A DNA stretch of 64,000 bases from a virus: positions 62,001-126,000 of the IMG/VR virus record IMGVR_UViG_3300034782_000062; one strand, written 5' to 3'. Of the stretch, positions 7,639-14,890 are shown one piece after another. Numbering within the stretch: position 1 is the stretch's first letter; the number at the start of each line of letters is the position of its first letter. Position numbers and translations under genes: made by a program. Below the pieces are notes generated by a model. The model was not told where the DNA came from, searched no databases, and saw nothing but the letters and a program-made list of their open reading frames with translations.

Positions 7639-8322
7639 ATGATCGAGGTAAAGTGCCCGAAGTGCCGCGAGCGGCTAGCAGGTTATTTGGTGCCATTTGA
7701 AAAGGCATTAGCTTGCCGCTACTGGAACAAGGAAGAGAACGAGGGGGCTGTCATCCTCGCCAAAGGGACGACGATCAAGCTCGTCAAGCCCTGGCGACAG
7801 CAGAAGCGCGATGTGTTCGGCAAGAAGCAAAAGCGGGCTGCCCGCTGGCTCGCCAAGCACGACATCAGAATCGCCACTACGCACCACTACCGCAACGACT
7901 ACTGTGTCGCCGTCAACAACCACGACAACAACTCAGCCGATTCGGCGTGCCTCTGCGACATCCCCGAAGACGTTTACGAGCTTGGCGGACCCGGAGCCCA
8001 GGCTCACATCGACGAGGACCGCGTGCCGCTCCTCGAAATCCATCTGGAGGAGGAGAAAAAGGCCCGCGAGAAGGCTGAGGCTGAAGCCGAGGATCTGGCG
8101 ATCGCTCGTCGCATCGACAAGCAGCTCGCCCGCTTCGAGAAGCTCGGCATCAAGGCTCGCCGCTCGACTGGATTCCCCGGTATGCGTACCCGTTCGATCA
8201 GCATGGACCCCGACGAGATCGAGCGGGTCCTACTAACGCTGGAGCGCTACGTCGAGATGATGAACGAGAAGAAGGCGGCAGAGGCCGAGGGCGAGGCCGA
8301 AGCAGACACGACGACTCACTGA
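7639..8322 (+). CDS. Hypothetical zinc-finger / coiled-coil protein
   Basis: 227 residues. ATG 7639 follows GAGGAGGGACAAC. An N-terminal CPKCRERL knuckle with a later cysteine (C27) suggests a small metal site. Residues 130-165 are a charged helix likely to be a coiled coil (EEEKKAREKAEAEAEDLA). The C-terminus is acidic and alanine-rich. It opens the accessory region of small genes that share leader hairpins. The function is unknown. Confidence 0.65.
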   Translation: MIEVKCPKCRERLAGYLVPFEKALACRYWNKEENEGAVILAKGTTIKLVKPWRQQKRDVFGKKQKRAARWLAKHDIRIATTHHYRNDYCVAVNNHDNNSADSACLCDIPEDVYELGGPGAQAHIDEDRVPLLEIHLEEEKKAREKAEAEAEDLAIARRIDKQLARFEKLGIKARRSTGFPGMRTRSISMDPDEIERVLLTLERYVEMMNEKKAAEAEGEAEADTTTH

Positions 8323-8358
8323 GTATTCCAGTTCGTTCCAGTGCCGTTCCAAAACTTT

Positions 8359-8391
8359 CCCGTCGGGGTGTGAAAGTCCCGACGGGAACCA
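8359..8391 (+). ncRNA. Leader hairpin, loop class II
   Basis: A perfect 9-bp stem CCCGTCGGG/CCCGACGGG with loop GTGTGAAAGT, followed by AACCA. The stretch before it (TTCCAGT..GTTCCA) is repeated before the 8850 hairpin, so the two leaders are copies of one module. Confidence 0.6.
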
Positions 8392-8396
8392 ACAGA

Positions 8397-8415
8397 GCGT
8401 CCCCAGGATGGACGT
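8397..8415 (+). repeat. Dispersed palindrome copy, shifted pairing
   Basis: GCGTCCCCAGGA is conserved. The strongest pairing here is CGTCC with GGACG shifted three bases downstream, giving a 7-base loop. It is 18 bases before the ATG at 8433. Confidence 0.5.
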
Positions 8416-8432
8416 AAAACAGGAGGGACAAC

Positions 8433-8798
8433 ATGTCTGAGCAAACCGAAGCACAGGGCAAGCCCATCGCCGCCACCTACGAGGGAATGCTCCAACTCGC
8501 CCTCGCTGGACGACGTGGGAGCTTAATGAAGGCTGCGCCGCTCCCCAAGCCCGAGGAGTGCACCGAAGAGGACATCCCTGTTCTTTGCAAGAACATCGAG
8601 TCACTGAACACTTTTATCGGCGAGCTGATCGACCTCGTCGGCGAGAAGGAGCGCAAGCTCAACCTCGCCTTGGAGGCCCACGCCATTCGCACCGAGGGGC
8701 TCGACGACATGCTCGAAACGCTCGACTCGATGCGCGCCCAGATCATCAGCGTGCGCGACGAGAGCGGCGAGCTACTCGAAGAGATGGACGCAGACTGA
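8433..8798 (+). CDS. Hypothetical small helical protein
   Basis: 121 residues, starting behind AGGAGGGACAAC. The C-terminal half (residues 45-118) is a long charged heptad-like helix (IDLVGEKERKLNLALEAHA), likely a coiled coil. There are no catalytic motifs. It carries the full leader module (class II hairpin, palindrome, ribosome site). Confidence 0.6.
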   Translation: MSEQTEAQGKPIAATYEGMLQLALAGRRGSLMKAAPLPKPEECTEEDIPVLCKNIESLNTFIGELIDLVGEKERKLNLALEAHAIRTEGLDDMLETLDSMRAQIISVRDESGELLEEMDAD

Positions 8799-8815
8799 CC
8801 ATCCCCAGGACGAAT
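8799..8815 (+). repeat. Dispersed palindrome copy
   Basis: CATCC-CCA-GGACG with one A-C mismatch. It sits right after the stop of the 8433 gene, ahead of the next leader module. Confidence 0.5.
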
Positions 8816-8849
8816 ATTCCAATCTGTTCCGGCGACATTCCAAACCATT

Positions 8850-8882
8850 CCCGGCAGGGTGTGAGAAGCCCTGGCGGGGACC
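8850..8882 (+). ncRNA. Leader hairpin, loop class II
   Basis: CCCGGCAGGG pairs with CCCTGGCGGG (one G-G mismatch) around TGTGAGAAG, followed by GACC. The loop matches the 8359 hairpin although the stem sequence differs. Confidence 0.6.
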
Positions 8883-8893
8883 ACTAAACAACA

Positions 8894-8910
8894 TGCGTCC
8901 CCAGGACGCA
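8894..8910 (+). repeat. Dispersed palindrome copy, perfect with changed arm
   Basis: TGCGTCC-CCA-GGACGCA, 7 perfect pairs. Compared with the TCGTCC form, T-A has become G-C on both sides, a compensatory change. Confidence 0.65.
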
Positions 8911-8925
8911 GAGAGGAGGGACACC

Positions 8926-9171
8926 ATGAGATGTATGTGCGGAGGCTGCCACGACTGCCTGGCAGCACAAGGCGGATACGACATTCCCGAGGAGTGCCCA
9001 GTATGCGGAAAGCCCAACGCTGACGAGGATGGCGAGCCTGTGTATCCCCAGGACTCGGCATTCTGCTCGGAGCACTGCGCCAACGAGTACGCCGCTGACC
9101 AGCGCTTCCACGACCACAACCTCTACCTCGATTATGTCGAGACTGAGCGGCTCATCGAGGAGACGTCATGA
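8926..9171 (+). CDS. Small cysteine-rich (zinc-binding) protein
   Basis: 81 residues; ATG 8926 lies behind GAGGAGGGACACC. Cysteines come in three pairs: CMCGGCHDC, ECPVCGK and FCSEHC, so two metal sites are plausible. The C-terminal helix is acidic. It overlaps the next gene by four bases (ATGA), so the two are translationally coupled. No family is recognised. Confidence 0.6.
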   Translation: MRCMCGGCHDCLAAQGGYDIPEECPVCGKPNADEDGEPVYPQDSAFCSEHCANEYAADQRFHDHNLYLDYVETERLIEETS

Positions 9172-9581
9172 CTATCAAAGGACTAATCGACGACATCAAA
9201 GAGGCGAAGGAGTGCGTGCATGATGTCGGAGCGACTCCAGTTGCCGACATCATCACGACTTGCGATCAGGCCGACATGTGTCTTCAGGACGCTCTGATCA
9301 GACTCGAATCCCTGGACGGTGTGCCAACACGGCGGTTTGATGACTGGCTTCTCATCATCAACGAATCATACTCAGACTACGACGTCGAGGATCACGCAGC
9401 GTTCACACTGGCACAGTTCCTCGACGTTCTCATTAACCACTTCTCCATCCCACCGCCCTCGGAACAACCCGACTCTCCTCCCTACTACGAATGCCCATCG
9501 TGCGAGTTTCGCGATCGCGCACAGCCCGCTCGGTGTCCGTGCTGCGGTACTCCAGGTGATTCATTCGAGTTCGAGGAGTGA
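9168..9581 (+). CDS. Hypothetical protein with C-terminal rubredoxin-like zinc ribbon
   Basis: 137 residues. The first 100 residues are helical and acidic. Residues 105-132 hold YECPSCEFRDRAQPARCPCCG, a CX2C-X11-CX2C zinc ribbon. The start overlaps the previous stop (ATGA). A role as a small adaptor or regulator is possible but not shown. Confidence 0.6.
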   Translation: MTIKGLIDDIKEAKECVHDVGATPVADIITTCDQADMCLQDALIRLESLDGVPTRRFDDWLLIINESYSDYDVEDHAAFTLAQFLDVLINHFSIPPPSEQPDSPPYYECPSCEFRDRAQPARCPCCGTPGDSFEFEE

Positions 9582-9630
9582 GTGACTTTCTCTCGCCGCT
9601 GGCCTTGGAGCTGGCAGCGAGGGACCAGCG

Positions 9631-9645
9631 GCGTCCCCAGGACGC
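9631..9645 (+). repeat. Dispersed palindrome copy, perfect
   Basis: GCGTCC-CCA-GGACGC, 14 bases before the ATG at 9659. Upstream (9591-9624) an imperfect hairpin ending in GCGAGGGACCAG belongs to the leader-hairpin family. Confidence 0.6.
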
Positions 9646-9658
9646 GAGGAGGGATAAA

Positions 9659-10036
9659 ATGCTTTTTCCAAGAAGACGACGAGTCGTGACGGACATCAAG
9701 TCCGTCTCTCTGGAGGCTGGCGCCAAGCAACTCGCTCGCAAGCTCACCGAGATGACGTGGTGCGGCTGTAATGGGTTTCGTCTTGGGGATTATCTCTTCC
9801 TCAATGACTCGACGAGCCCGGACGGAGCCCAGGAGTACGCTGTCGTTCACGAGCCGAGCATGCTTCAGTGCGAGAGCATCACGTTTAGTTGGTGCAGCCG
9901 CGCCAAAGCACTCGAATACATCCTCAAGACGATTCGCGGCGAGTTCAAGCCGTGGCGCGAGCCCACCCTGCCCAAGCCTGGCCAGCTCATCATCCAGACC
10001 CAGGACGAACACGGGACCTGCGTTCACTGCGCATAG
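9659..10036 (+). CDS. Hypothetical protein
   Basis: 125 residues. ATG 9659 is chosen because it follows GAGGAGGGATAAA; the open frame extends upstream to 9578 through the leader hairpin, which is not expected to be coding. It has a basic N-terminus (PRRRR) and cysteines CGC and CVHC without a clear finger. No family is recognised. Confidence 0.6.
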   Translation: MLFPRRRRVVTDIKSVSLEAGAKQLARKLTEMTWCGCNGFRLGDYLFLNDSTSPDGAQEYAVVHEPSMLQCESITFSWCSRAKALEYILKTIRGEFKPWREPTLPKPGQLIIQTQDEHGTCVHCA

Positions 10037-10045
10037 GAGGCTCAA

Positions 10046-10363
10046 GTGAGACAAGCAAAACGAAACCTCATGGGCAGGCAAGAATGCGCGACCTGTGAGC
10101 AGGTCATCGAACCCCGTCAAGGCGAGGAATACCACGGCGCCTGCAAATGCTCCACTTGGCACTACTACGAAGAGGGCGGCTGGTATCATCTGGAATTTAT
10201 GGCGCACGTTTCGCGCCTTCGCGAGCGAGCCGAAAGCCATATCAGCCGCAGGACCACCACCGTTTTCGATGTTTGCTCAGAGCACGGGCAGATGCTCGAC
10301 AACGTCCAACACATGGAATGGCTCGTCCTCGCCGTCATGGACGAGCTGGAAGAGTGGAGATAA
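10046..10363 (+). CDS. Hypothetical protein with N-terminal cysteine cluster
   Basis: 105 residues from a GTG start behind AGGAGG (10036-10041). CATCEQV and, 20 residues later, CKCSTWHYYEEGGWYH form a likely zinc site; the rest is helical. An ATG at 10070 is a weaker alternative start. Confidence 0.55.
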   Translation: MRQAKRNLMGRQECATCEQVIEPRQGEEYHGACKCSTWHYYEEGGWYHLEFMAHVSRLRERAESHISRRTTTVFDVCSEHGQMLDNVQHMEWLVLAVMDELEEWR

Positions 10364-10378
10364 TCGTCCCCAGGACGA
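10364..10378 (+). repeat. Dispersed palindrome copy, perfect
   Basis: TCGTCC-CCA-GGACGA, followed by AGAAAGGAG and the ATG at 10393. This is the canonical arrangement of palindrome, A-rich link and ribosome site. Confidence 0.65.
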
Positions 10379-10392
10379 AGAAAGGAGATGAT

Positions 10393-10647
10393 ATGCCCCA
10401 AACCGAGCCGGTCGAAGCCGATTCTGTATGGACACAGTTCGGCGAAGCGATCGGAGCTTTCGTCAATCACCCGGACTACTACAAGGGTCGCTGGTTCGTT
10501 CAGTGGCGCGGCGGTCGTCGGGTCTGCTCGAATCACACCACCGCTTCCGCATGGTGCAAGTACCTGCGCCGCAACTTCAACGACGGCTGGACCGCAACCA
10601 TCGGTCGGGCCGACCCTCTGCCGGGATTCCCTCGGCGGCTCCATTAA
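10393..10647 (+). CDS. Small hypothetical protein
   Basis: 84 residues; ATG 10393 follows AAAGGAG. A compact, aromatic-rich sequence (DYYKGRWFVQWRGGRRVCSN) with a mixed alpha/beta look. No family is recognised. The upstream part of the open frame (from 10147) overlaps another gene and is rejected. Confidence 0.55.
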   Translation: MPQTEPVEADSVWTQFGEAIGAFVNHPDYYKGRWFVQWRGGRRVCSNHTTASAWCKYLRRNFNDGWTATIGRADPLPGFPRRLH

Positions 10648-10662
10648 CCTTTAACACCTTCT

Positions 10663-10694
10663 CTGTTGCAGCAGCTTTCGCGTGCAACAGGGAC
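10663..10694 (+). ncRNA. Leader hairpin, loop class I
   Basis: An 8-bp stem CTGTTGCA/TGCAACAG with loop GCAGCTTTCGCG, followed by GGACCA. The loop core AGCTTTCGCG is shared with the hairpins at 11257, 11971 and 13619, whose stems are unrelated in sequence. Confidence 0.65.
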
Positions 10695-10724
10695 CAGTTT
10701 TTTTGTCAGAAGTCAGCAACTATG

Positions 10725-10746
10725 TTCGTCCTGTACAATGGACGAA
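10725..10746 (+). repeat. Dispersed palindrome copy with replaced loop
   Basis: TTCGTCC and GGACGAA, a perfect 7-bp inverted repeat, but the CCA core is replaced by the eight bases TGTACAAT. It shows that the arms are conserved independently of the core. It is 14 bases before ATG 10760. Confidence 0.6.
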
Positions 10747-10759
10747 GAAAGGAGCAGCC

Positions 10760-11233
10760 ATGCTTGCAGCATTGGTCGCAGAAGAAATCAAGCGTATGGA
10801 GCACGAGGACCAGTGCCCATGCCTCCCTTGCTCGATCAACTCGCTCCTACGTGACGTCGGTCGCTGGAAGCACATGCACGGGGAGTGCGACTGCCCGGTC
10901 TGTGAGCGCGGAATCGAGGCGATCACCAAGCACGGTAACGAGCTTGAGCGCATGAAGGCCGAGTACGAAAAGCGTCTTGAAGACGCAGACACAGACGACA
11001 TCGTCATCATCACACCTGAGCGGCACGCGCAGGCCGAAGAAGCTCGAAAGCTCATCCCCGTCATGGAAGCACAGATGGCGATGCTCGTCGCCACAATCGC
11101 TGAGCTTCTCGAAGACTTCCACCTCACTCTGAGAGCAGCCCACGCGGCTTTCGACGCCATCGCTGGCGAGCGGCAAGAGCCCGAGGCTGTTGTCGTTCGA
11201 CTTCAGCCTCGCCACGACTTCAGCATCAACTAG
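10760..11233 (+). CDS. Hypothetical protein with two Cys pairs and a coiled coil
   Basis: 157 residues; ATG 10760 behind AAAGGAGCAGCC. CPCLPCSI near residue 20 and CDCPVCERG near residue 45 suggest one bound metal. Residues 55-130 are helical (HGNELERMKAEYEKRLEDAD). It is preceded by a class I hairpin and the variant palindrome. The function is unknown. Confidence 0.6.
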   Translation: MLAALVAEEIKRMEHEDQCPCLPCSINSLLRDVGRWKHMHGECDCPVCERGIEAITKHGNELERMKAEYEKRLEDADTDDIVIITPERHAQAEEARKLIPVMEAQMAMLVATIAELLEDFHLTLRAAHAAFDAIAGERQEPEAVVVRLQPRHDFSIN

Positions 11234-11256
11234 CTACCAATAGACAAACAAAAAAT

Positions 11257-11294
11257 CCTCAAGACGGTTAGCTTTCGCGCCGCTTGAGGACCAT
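11257..11294 (+). ncRNA. Leader hairpin, loop class I
   Basis: CCTCAAGACGG pairs with CCGCTTGAGG (one bulged A) around TTAGCTTTCGCG, followed by ACCA. It is directly followed by the closing stem of the 11292-11472 structured region. Confidence 0.65.
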
Positions 11295-11472
11295 GGTTCT
11301 CGACGCTGGAGGCGTCGGTATGCCGAGTTATCACGAATGAAGGCCAGGGTGGTAACGCCCCCATGTCACAGACGGGAGAAAGGCATGAAAAGGCCGACCG
11401 AGAAGGGAAGGCGTGGATGAAAGCCATCGAACCGGTGTAGATGGTGAGTAAGGTACGGCTTCGAGAATCATG
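11292..11472 (+). ncRNA. Candidate structured non-coding RNA, about 180 nt
   Basis: This stretch has no gene in any frame. Its ends pair as a 12-bp helix: 11292-11303 with 11461-11472 (CATGGTTCTCGA with TCGAGAATCATG, one G-T pair). Inside are a hairpin CGACGC-TGGAG-GCGTCG (11301-11317, sharing CGA with the closing helix), CGG-TATG-CCG (11316-11325) and GATG-AAAGC-CATC. It is purine-rich with GNRA-like and GAAA segments, as in functional RNAs. A free-standing HEARO/omega-RNA-like element is one idea, untested. It could also be a long leader for the 11510 gene, which follows after a palindrome copy. Confidence 0.5.
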
Positions 11473-11478
11473 TTTTTA

Positions 11479-11493
11479 GCGTCTACAGGACGC
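11479..11493 (+). repeat. Dispersed palindrome copy, variant core
   Basis: GCGTC-TACAG-GACGC: perfect arms with the core TACAG. It is 17 bases before ATG 11510. Confidence 0.5.
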
Positions 11494-11509
11494 AGAGAGG
11501 AGGGATACC

Positions 11510-11938
11510 ATGAAGAAACGACAGTATGAAATGTATGTTGGGTTTGGAGTGCCCGGCGGACACTGGAACACCAAGTTCATCGAAGCCTCAACGCCCGAGG
11601 AGGCAGAAGAGAAGCTGCTCGAAAGACTGGACCGCGAAGGTGTTGAGCACGTCTCGTTTGTCGGCGTCTACCATGAGGGCGACATCATCGAGGACGGCGA
11701 AGACGATGAAGACGAGGACTGGAGCGCCTACTGCGACTACGAACTGAGCGACAACCAAAAGCAGTTCGTTCGGGACGCCGAGGAGCAGGGGCTCGAAATC
11801 AATTGGGACTATTCCGGTCGAGGCATGTTCGGAAAGTGCTGCCCCGCCGTCATGGTCGATGGGCTCGGCGAGTTTCACACGACAGCAAACTACGAGTCCG
11901 ATAGCATGGGGCTCGGGTTCGTCATCTACGCCCGGTAA
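11510..11938 (+). CDS. Hypothetical protein
   Basis: 142 residues; ATG behind GAGGAGGGATACC. Residues 1-55 look like a small alpha/beta domain. An acidic linker follows (GEDDEDEDW), and residues 85-140 contain GRGMFGKCCPAVMVDG. No family is recognised. Confidence 0.6.
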   Translation: MKKRQYEMYVGFGVPGGHWNTKFIEASTPEEAEEKLLERLDREGVEHVSFVGVYHEGDIIEDGEDDEDEDWSAYCDYELSDNQKQFVRDAEEQGLEINWDYSGRGMFGKCCPAVMVDGLGEFHTTANYESDSMGLGFVIYAR

Positions 11939-11970
11939 TAATTCATCCCCAGGACTGAGTAATACGTTTT

Positions 11971-12005
11971 CTCTCGTTGGTCAGCTTTCGCGCAGCGAGG
12001 GACCA
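11971..12005 (+). ncRNA. Leader hairpin, loop class I
   Basis: CTCTCGTTG pairs with CAGCGAGGG (two T-G pairs) around GTCAGCTTTCGCG, followed by ACCA. A weak palindrome copy (11943-11957, CATCC-CCA-GGACT) lies just upstream, the reverse of the usual order. Confidence 0.65.
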
Positions 12006-12047
12006 TCGCGTCGCAGAATCTTTCGCGTCGCAGAGAGGAGGGATACC

Positions 12048-12743
12048 ATGTCTGATATGAAGTGCCCCAAGTGCGGGTACGACGGCGGTTGGTTCAGCAT
12101 TGAAGCGACATCCGTATTCCAAGTCGCCCCTGACGGCACTGACGATTATGGCGACGTCGAGTGGAACGATAACTCATCGTGCCAGTGCTCCGAGTGCTAT
12201 CACGAGGGAACGGTTATCGAGTTCACGCCAGTTCTTCCGCGAGTCAAAGAGAAGCTAATCGAACTGGCTGGCTACGTTGACTCGGCTGACATCCAGCTCA
12301 TCGACGCGATCCGGGGCATCGCCGACCACTGCGAATACAAAACCGAGAATCAGGTTTTCGATGAGCTGCTAAAACTCGGTCACGAGATCGTGGACGCCGA
12401 GTCGTTCGACGAACTGACGGTACTCGATCTGTTCATGTGCGCCCACTGGCTCACCCGATGCCAGTATCACGAGATCATTCTCTGCTACGACGATCGGAGC
12501 TGGGACAACGTCTATGTCCGCGCACCGTCCGCCGAGCAAGCGCGCCTCGTCGCCTACGACGAGAATTCTGCTCCCTACGCTTTCCATGTTCAAGAAATCC
12601 CCGAGACTGAGCTTTCCGACTACGCGATCGACATCGGAGAGCAGCCCTTCGACTGGAAAGAGGACCAAACTCAGCGTGCATTCGAGGAGGCCGGGAAGCT
12701 CGCTGACAGCGCCGTGGCAGATGCGCATCAGGAGGACGACTGA
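12048..12743 (+). CDS. Hypothetical protein with N-terminal zinc ribbon
   Basis: 231 residues; ATG 12048 behind GAGGAGGGATACC. Two cysteine pairs, CPKCGYDGG and CQCSECYHEG, are spaced like a zinc ribbon in the first 60 residues. Residues 75-125 are helical. The C-terminal part has a YDDRSWDNVYVRAPSAEQA segment reminiscent of small beta-alpha repeats. It overlaps the next start by one base. Confidence 0.6.
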   Translation: MSDMKCPKCGYDGGWFSIEATSVFQVAPDGTDDYGDVEWNDNSSCQCSECYHEGTVIEFTPVLPRVKEKLIELAGYVDSADIQLIDAIRGIADHCEYKTENQVFDELLKLGHEIVDAESFDELTVLDLFMCAHWLTRCQYHEIILCYDDRSWDNVYVRAPSAEQARLVAYDENSAPYAFHVQEIPETELSDYAIDIGEQPFDWKEDQTQRAFEEAGKLADSAVADAHQEDD

Positions 12744-12934
12744 TGGCAACACAGGACAGATGGAACAAGTGGGGCCAGCATTGGCTTGCCACGCTGGAGG
12801 AGATGGAAGAGAACGCCGAGTCACCCGACGAGGAGCTGACCACCTTCGAGCGCAACCTCAAAGAGCAGTTGCAAACTATGGTCGTCCGTCCCCAGGACGA
12901 GGAAGGAAAGGACCATGACACCGACCGAGATTGA
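12743..12934 (+). CDS. Small hypothetical protein
   Basis: 63 residues. The start overlaps the preceding stop (TGATGG) and the end overlaps the next gene by 20 bases. Acidic and helical (LATLEEMEENAESPDEELTT). Its 3' end contains a palindrome copy (12887-12899), which here encodes RPQDEE, so the element is tolerated in coding sequence. Confidence 0.5.
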   Translation: MATQDRWNKWGQHWLATLEEMEENAESPDEELTTFERNLKEQLQTMVVRPQDEEGKDHDTDRD

Positions 12935-13229
12935 AATGCTCAAGCTCCACGACAAGTTCCTCGCATTTATTAAGCGAGGCAGAATCAAGTGGGAAATGCT
13001 GCCCATTAAGGACCACCCAGAGGCGATGGGCTACACCGGCACCTACGGACGATCTCCTCTCTGGCGTTTCGTTGTCGCTTCATTCGACATCGAGAACCAG
13101 GGCTTCCCCCCCGGATCCAAGGGCTATGATGGCACCGCGACCGATCTTAGCAGCGGGCGCGTCATCCATTTGCCCCGCGAGACCGCTACCGCTCTCGGCC
13201 AGGACGCTGAAAAGGCGTTTATTCAGTAA
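12915..13229 (+). CDS. Small hypothetical protein
   Basis: 104 residues; ATG behind GAAAGGACC. Basic N-terminal helix and a mixed C-terminal part. No recognisable motif. It overlaps the previous gene by 20 bases. Confidence 0.55.
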   Translation: MTPTEIEMLKLHDKFLAFIKRGRIKWEMLPIKDHPEAMGYTGTYGRSPLWRFVVASFDIENQGFPPGSKGYDGTATDLSSGRVIHLPRETATALGQDAEKAFIQ

Positions 13230-13231
13230 AA

Positions 13232-13245
13232 ATCCCCAGGACGAA
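13232..13245 (+). repeat. Dispersed palindrome copy
   Basis: ATCC-CCA-GGACGA, with the left arm eroded, followed by AGAAAGGAG and the TTG start at 13260. Confidence 0.5.
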
Positions 13246-13259
13246 GAAAGGAGCTGACA

Positions 13260-13598
13260 TTGCGCGTCTGGTATCCAATCCCCCCGCTCTGCCTCGACGG
13301 CCCGAGGCTCACGGGCGTTCACAACGAGATTCACGCCATTAACAACATCATCCTCGACCCCGAGAAGGGCTATCAACATCACCCCGAGGTCAACCGCTGG
13401 CGCGGCTTCCTACCCGCGCTCGCTGCCTATCACGACCTCGTCGTCCAAGAATCCTGGCGACGAGGCTGGAAGATGGGCACCAACCACAAGACACCACTCT
13501 TTCACGACGGCCCGGTCGTGTGGCCCGAATTCATCGAGCCGATCGAGGTCATGCGTGCCAAGCTCGCAGCAAAGTGGGCCGCAAAACTCGCCGCGTAA
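13260..13598 (+). CDS. Pyrimidine-dimer DNA glycosylase-like (T4 endonuclease V type)
   Basis: 112 residues from a TTG start with a strong ribosome site AAAGGAG. The sequence MRVWYPIPPLCLDGPRLTGV, the conserved helix residues around VHNEIHAINNI, the KGYQHHPEVNRWRGFL block and the late HKTPL fit the Pyr_excise/DenV family of pyrimidine-dimer glycosylases. These flip out and excise UV-damaged bases using the alpha-amino group of residue 2 and a glutamate on the first helix. Arg2 and a conserved helix Glu (E23) are present. The family assignment is from memory. A UV-repair enzyme is typical phage cargo. Confidence 0.6.
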   Translation: MRVWYPIPPLCLDGPRLTGVHNEIHAINNIILDPEKGYQHHPEVNRWRGFLPALAAYHDLVVQESWRRGWKMGTNHKTPLFHDGPVVWPEFIEPIEVMRAKLAAKWAAKLAA

Positions 13599-13618
13599 TC
13601 CCCAAGACGAACATACAT

Positions 13619-13655
13619 CCTCGGCGTGGTCAGCTTCCGCGCACGCCGAGGACCG
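13619..13655 (+). ncRNA. Leader hairpin, loop class I
   Basis: A perfect 10-bp stem CCTCGGCGTG/CACGCCGAGG with loop GTCAGCTTCCGCG, followed by ACCG. It is the best-formed class I copy. A degenerate palindrome (13597-13612, ATCCCCAAGACGA) precedes it. There is no clear ribosome site between it and ATG 13665 apart from GAGG in the stem. Confidence 0.65.
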
Positions 13656-13664
13656 AGGTACGAA

Positions 13665-13958
13665 ATGAAAGAACGTTTTTTAATCGTGACGGACGGTGGC
13701 GGCGAGGACTTTTACTATCACCTCGTCAAGCCGAGCATCTGGGAAGAGTACGGACGGGAGTGCAAAAGGACGAAGCACTACTCTCGTGGCTCGGTCATGT
13801 CTGCGGTTAATGACCGGCTCTTTCCTAACGGTGATGTCTACGAGGCGATCATAGAGAATGAAAGCCCCGACGAAGACTTCGCCTTTTTCACAAACGCCTT
13901 CGAGGTTTTTCGGTTCTGCGAGGAGCATGGGCTGAAGATTGTCGGTGGCATCGGATAA
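13665..13958 (+). CDS. Small hypothetical protein
   Basis: 97 residues. Mixed alpha/beta (MKERFLIVTDGGGEDFYYHL ... FEVFRFCEEHGLKIVGGIG). The leader hairpin ends 14 bases before the ATG, and the GAGG of its 3' arm may serve as ribosome site, which would make the hairpin inhibitory. No family is recognised. Confidence 0.55.
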   Translation: MKERFLIVTDGGGEDFYYHLVKPSIWEEYGRECKRTKHYSRGSVMSAVNDRLFPNGDVYEAIIENESPDEDFAFFTNAFEVFRFCEEHGLKIVGGIG

Positions 13959-13961
13959 AAT

Positions 13962-13976
13962 CCGTCCCAAGGACGG
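13962..13976 (+). repeat. Dispersed palindrome copy, perfect with CAA core
   Basis: CCGTCC-CAA-GGACGG, a compensatory T-A to C-G change in the outer pair. Followed by GGAAAGGAG and ATG 13991. Confidence 0.65.
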
Positions 13977-13990
13977 GGAAAGGAGCAGCC

Positions 13991-14803
13991 ATGACTGTTT
14001 TTTACTGGACCGTCATCTACTCGCACCGGCACGGGACCGACGCCTGGCCGGTGTTCGCTCATCAGTGCAAAGACCCTGAACGCGGCCCGACCGAGGAAGA
14101 GGTCATCGCCATCATTGGCGAGGATCTTTACGAGCCAGACAGCGAGGACGAATGGATCGAAATCGGCGGTCGCCAGACGATCGAGCTTCCCGATCACAAC
14201 GAGCTTCACTTCTGGCGCAAGACAGCCGCCGAGCTTTACGGGCTCGCCAGCGAGAGCACCATCGAGGAGCACCTGAGCGAGTTGCAGCAGCGACGATGCA
14301 CTGCAGCCCTCAACGATGAAGTCGCCGAGGGTATTGAGGACGAACCGACACCCGTGCCGACTCACTCCTTGCCACCCACCGAGACTTGGTACACCTGGCG
14401 CATCCTGGCGACGGTTGAGGGAGAAACAACCCGAAGACTCCTTGTTCCATGGTCTGACCCTCACAAGCACGAGTTCGCCTTCGATTTTATCTACAAGACG
14501 CCCGAAGAAGCCCGCGAGGGCCTGAAGACAATGGGCGCAGAAGACGACGCCGAAGAAGAGGGCTGGATTCTCTGCAAGAAGACCCTGATCCCCATCGAGC
14601 GCCTTCAGGGTGAGCCAACCCCTCGACCTCTCCCACAGACGATGCCTTCGTCCGAAGACATTTACCGAGAGCGAGCCCGAGAGTTTTTCCGACACGAGCT
14701 GGATGAGAACGACTGGGACATCGACGACGAACCCCAGGTCTCAGAGAGCAACGACGGAGCTTACGTCTCCATCTGGCGTTGGTTCCCAGCCGAAGACGAG
14801 TAA
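13991..14803 (+). CDS. Hypothetical protein
   Basis: 270 residues; ATG behind GAAAGGAGCAGCC. Two similar-looking halves, each starting with a W-rich strand segment (FYWTVIYSHRHGTDAWPVFA and TWYTWRILATVEGETTRRLL) and followed by an acidic helix, so an internal duplication is possible. The C-terminus is acidic. The function is unknown. Confidence 0.6.
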   Translation: MTVFYWTVIYSHRHGTDAWPVFAHQCKDPERGPTEEEVIAIIGEDLYEPDSEDEWIEIGGRQTIELPDHNELHFWRKTAAELYGLASESTIEEHLSELQQRRCTAALNDEVAEGIEDEPTPVPTHSLPPTETWYTWRILATVEGETTRRLLVPWSDPHKHEFAFDFIYKTPEEAREGLKTMGAEDDAEEEGWILCKKTLIPIERLQGEPTPRPLPQTMPSSEDIYRERAREFFRHELDENDWDIDDEPQVSESNDGAYVSIWRWFPAEDE

Positions 14804-14824
14804 CCTGTCATCCCACCATCATCT

Positions 14825-14856
14825 CTGTCCCCGGCTGATACCCGAGGACAGGGACC
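14825..14856 (+). ncRNA. Leader hairpin, divergent loop
   Basis: CTGTCCCCGG pairs with CCGAGGACAG (one C-A mismatch) around CTGATAC, followed by GGACCA. It has the family's GGGACCA flank but a different loop. Confidence 0.5.
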
Positions 14857-14862
14857 AAAATT

Positions 14863-14877
14863 TCGTCCCCAGGACGA
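14863..14877 (+). repeat. Dispersed palindrome copy, perfect
   Basis: TCGTCC-CCA-GGACGA, followed by GTAAGGAGGGACC and ATG 14891. Confidence 0.65.
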
Positions 14878-14890
14878 GTAAGGAGGGACC

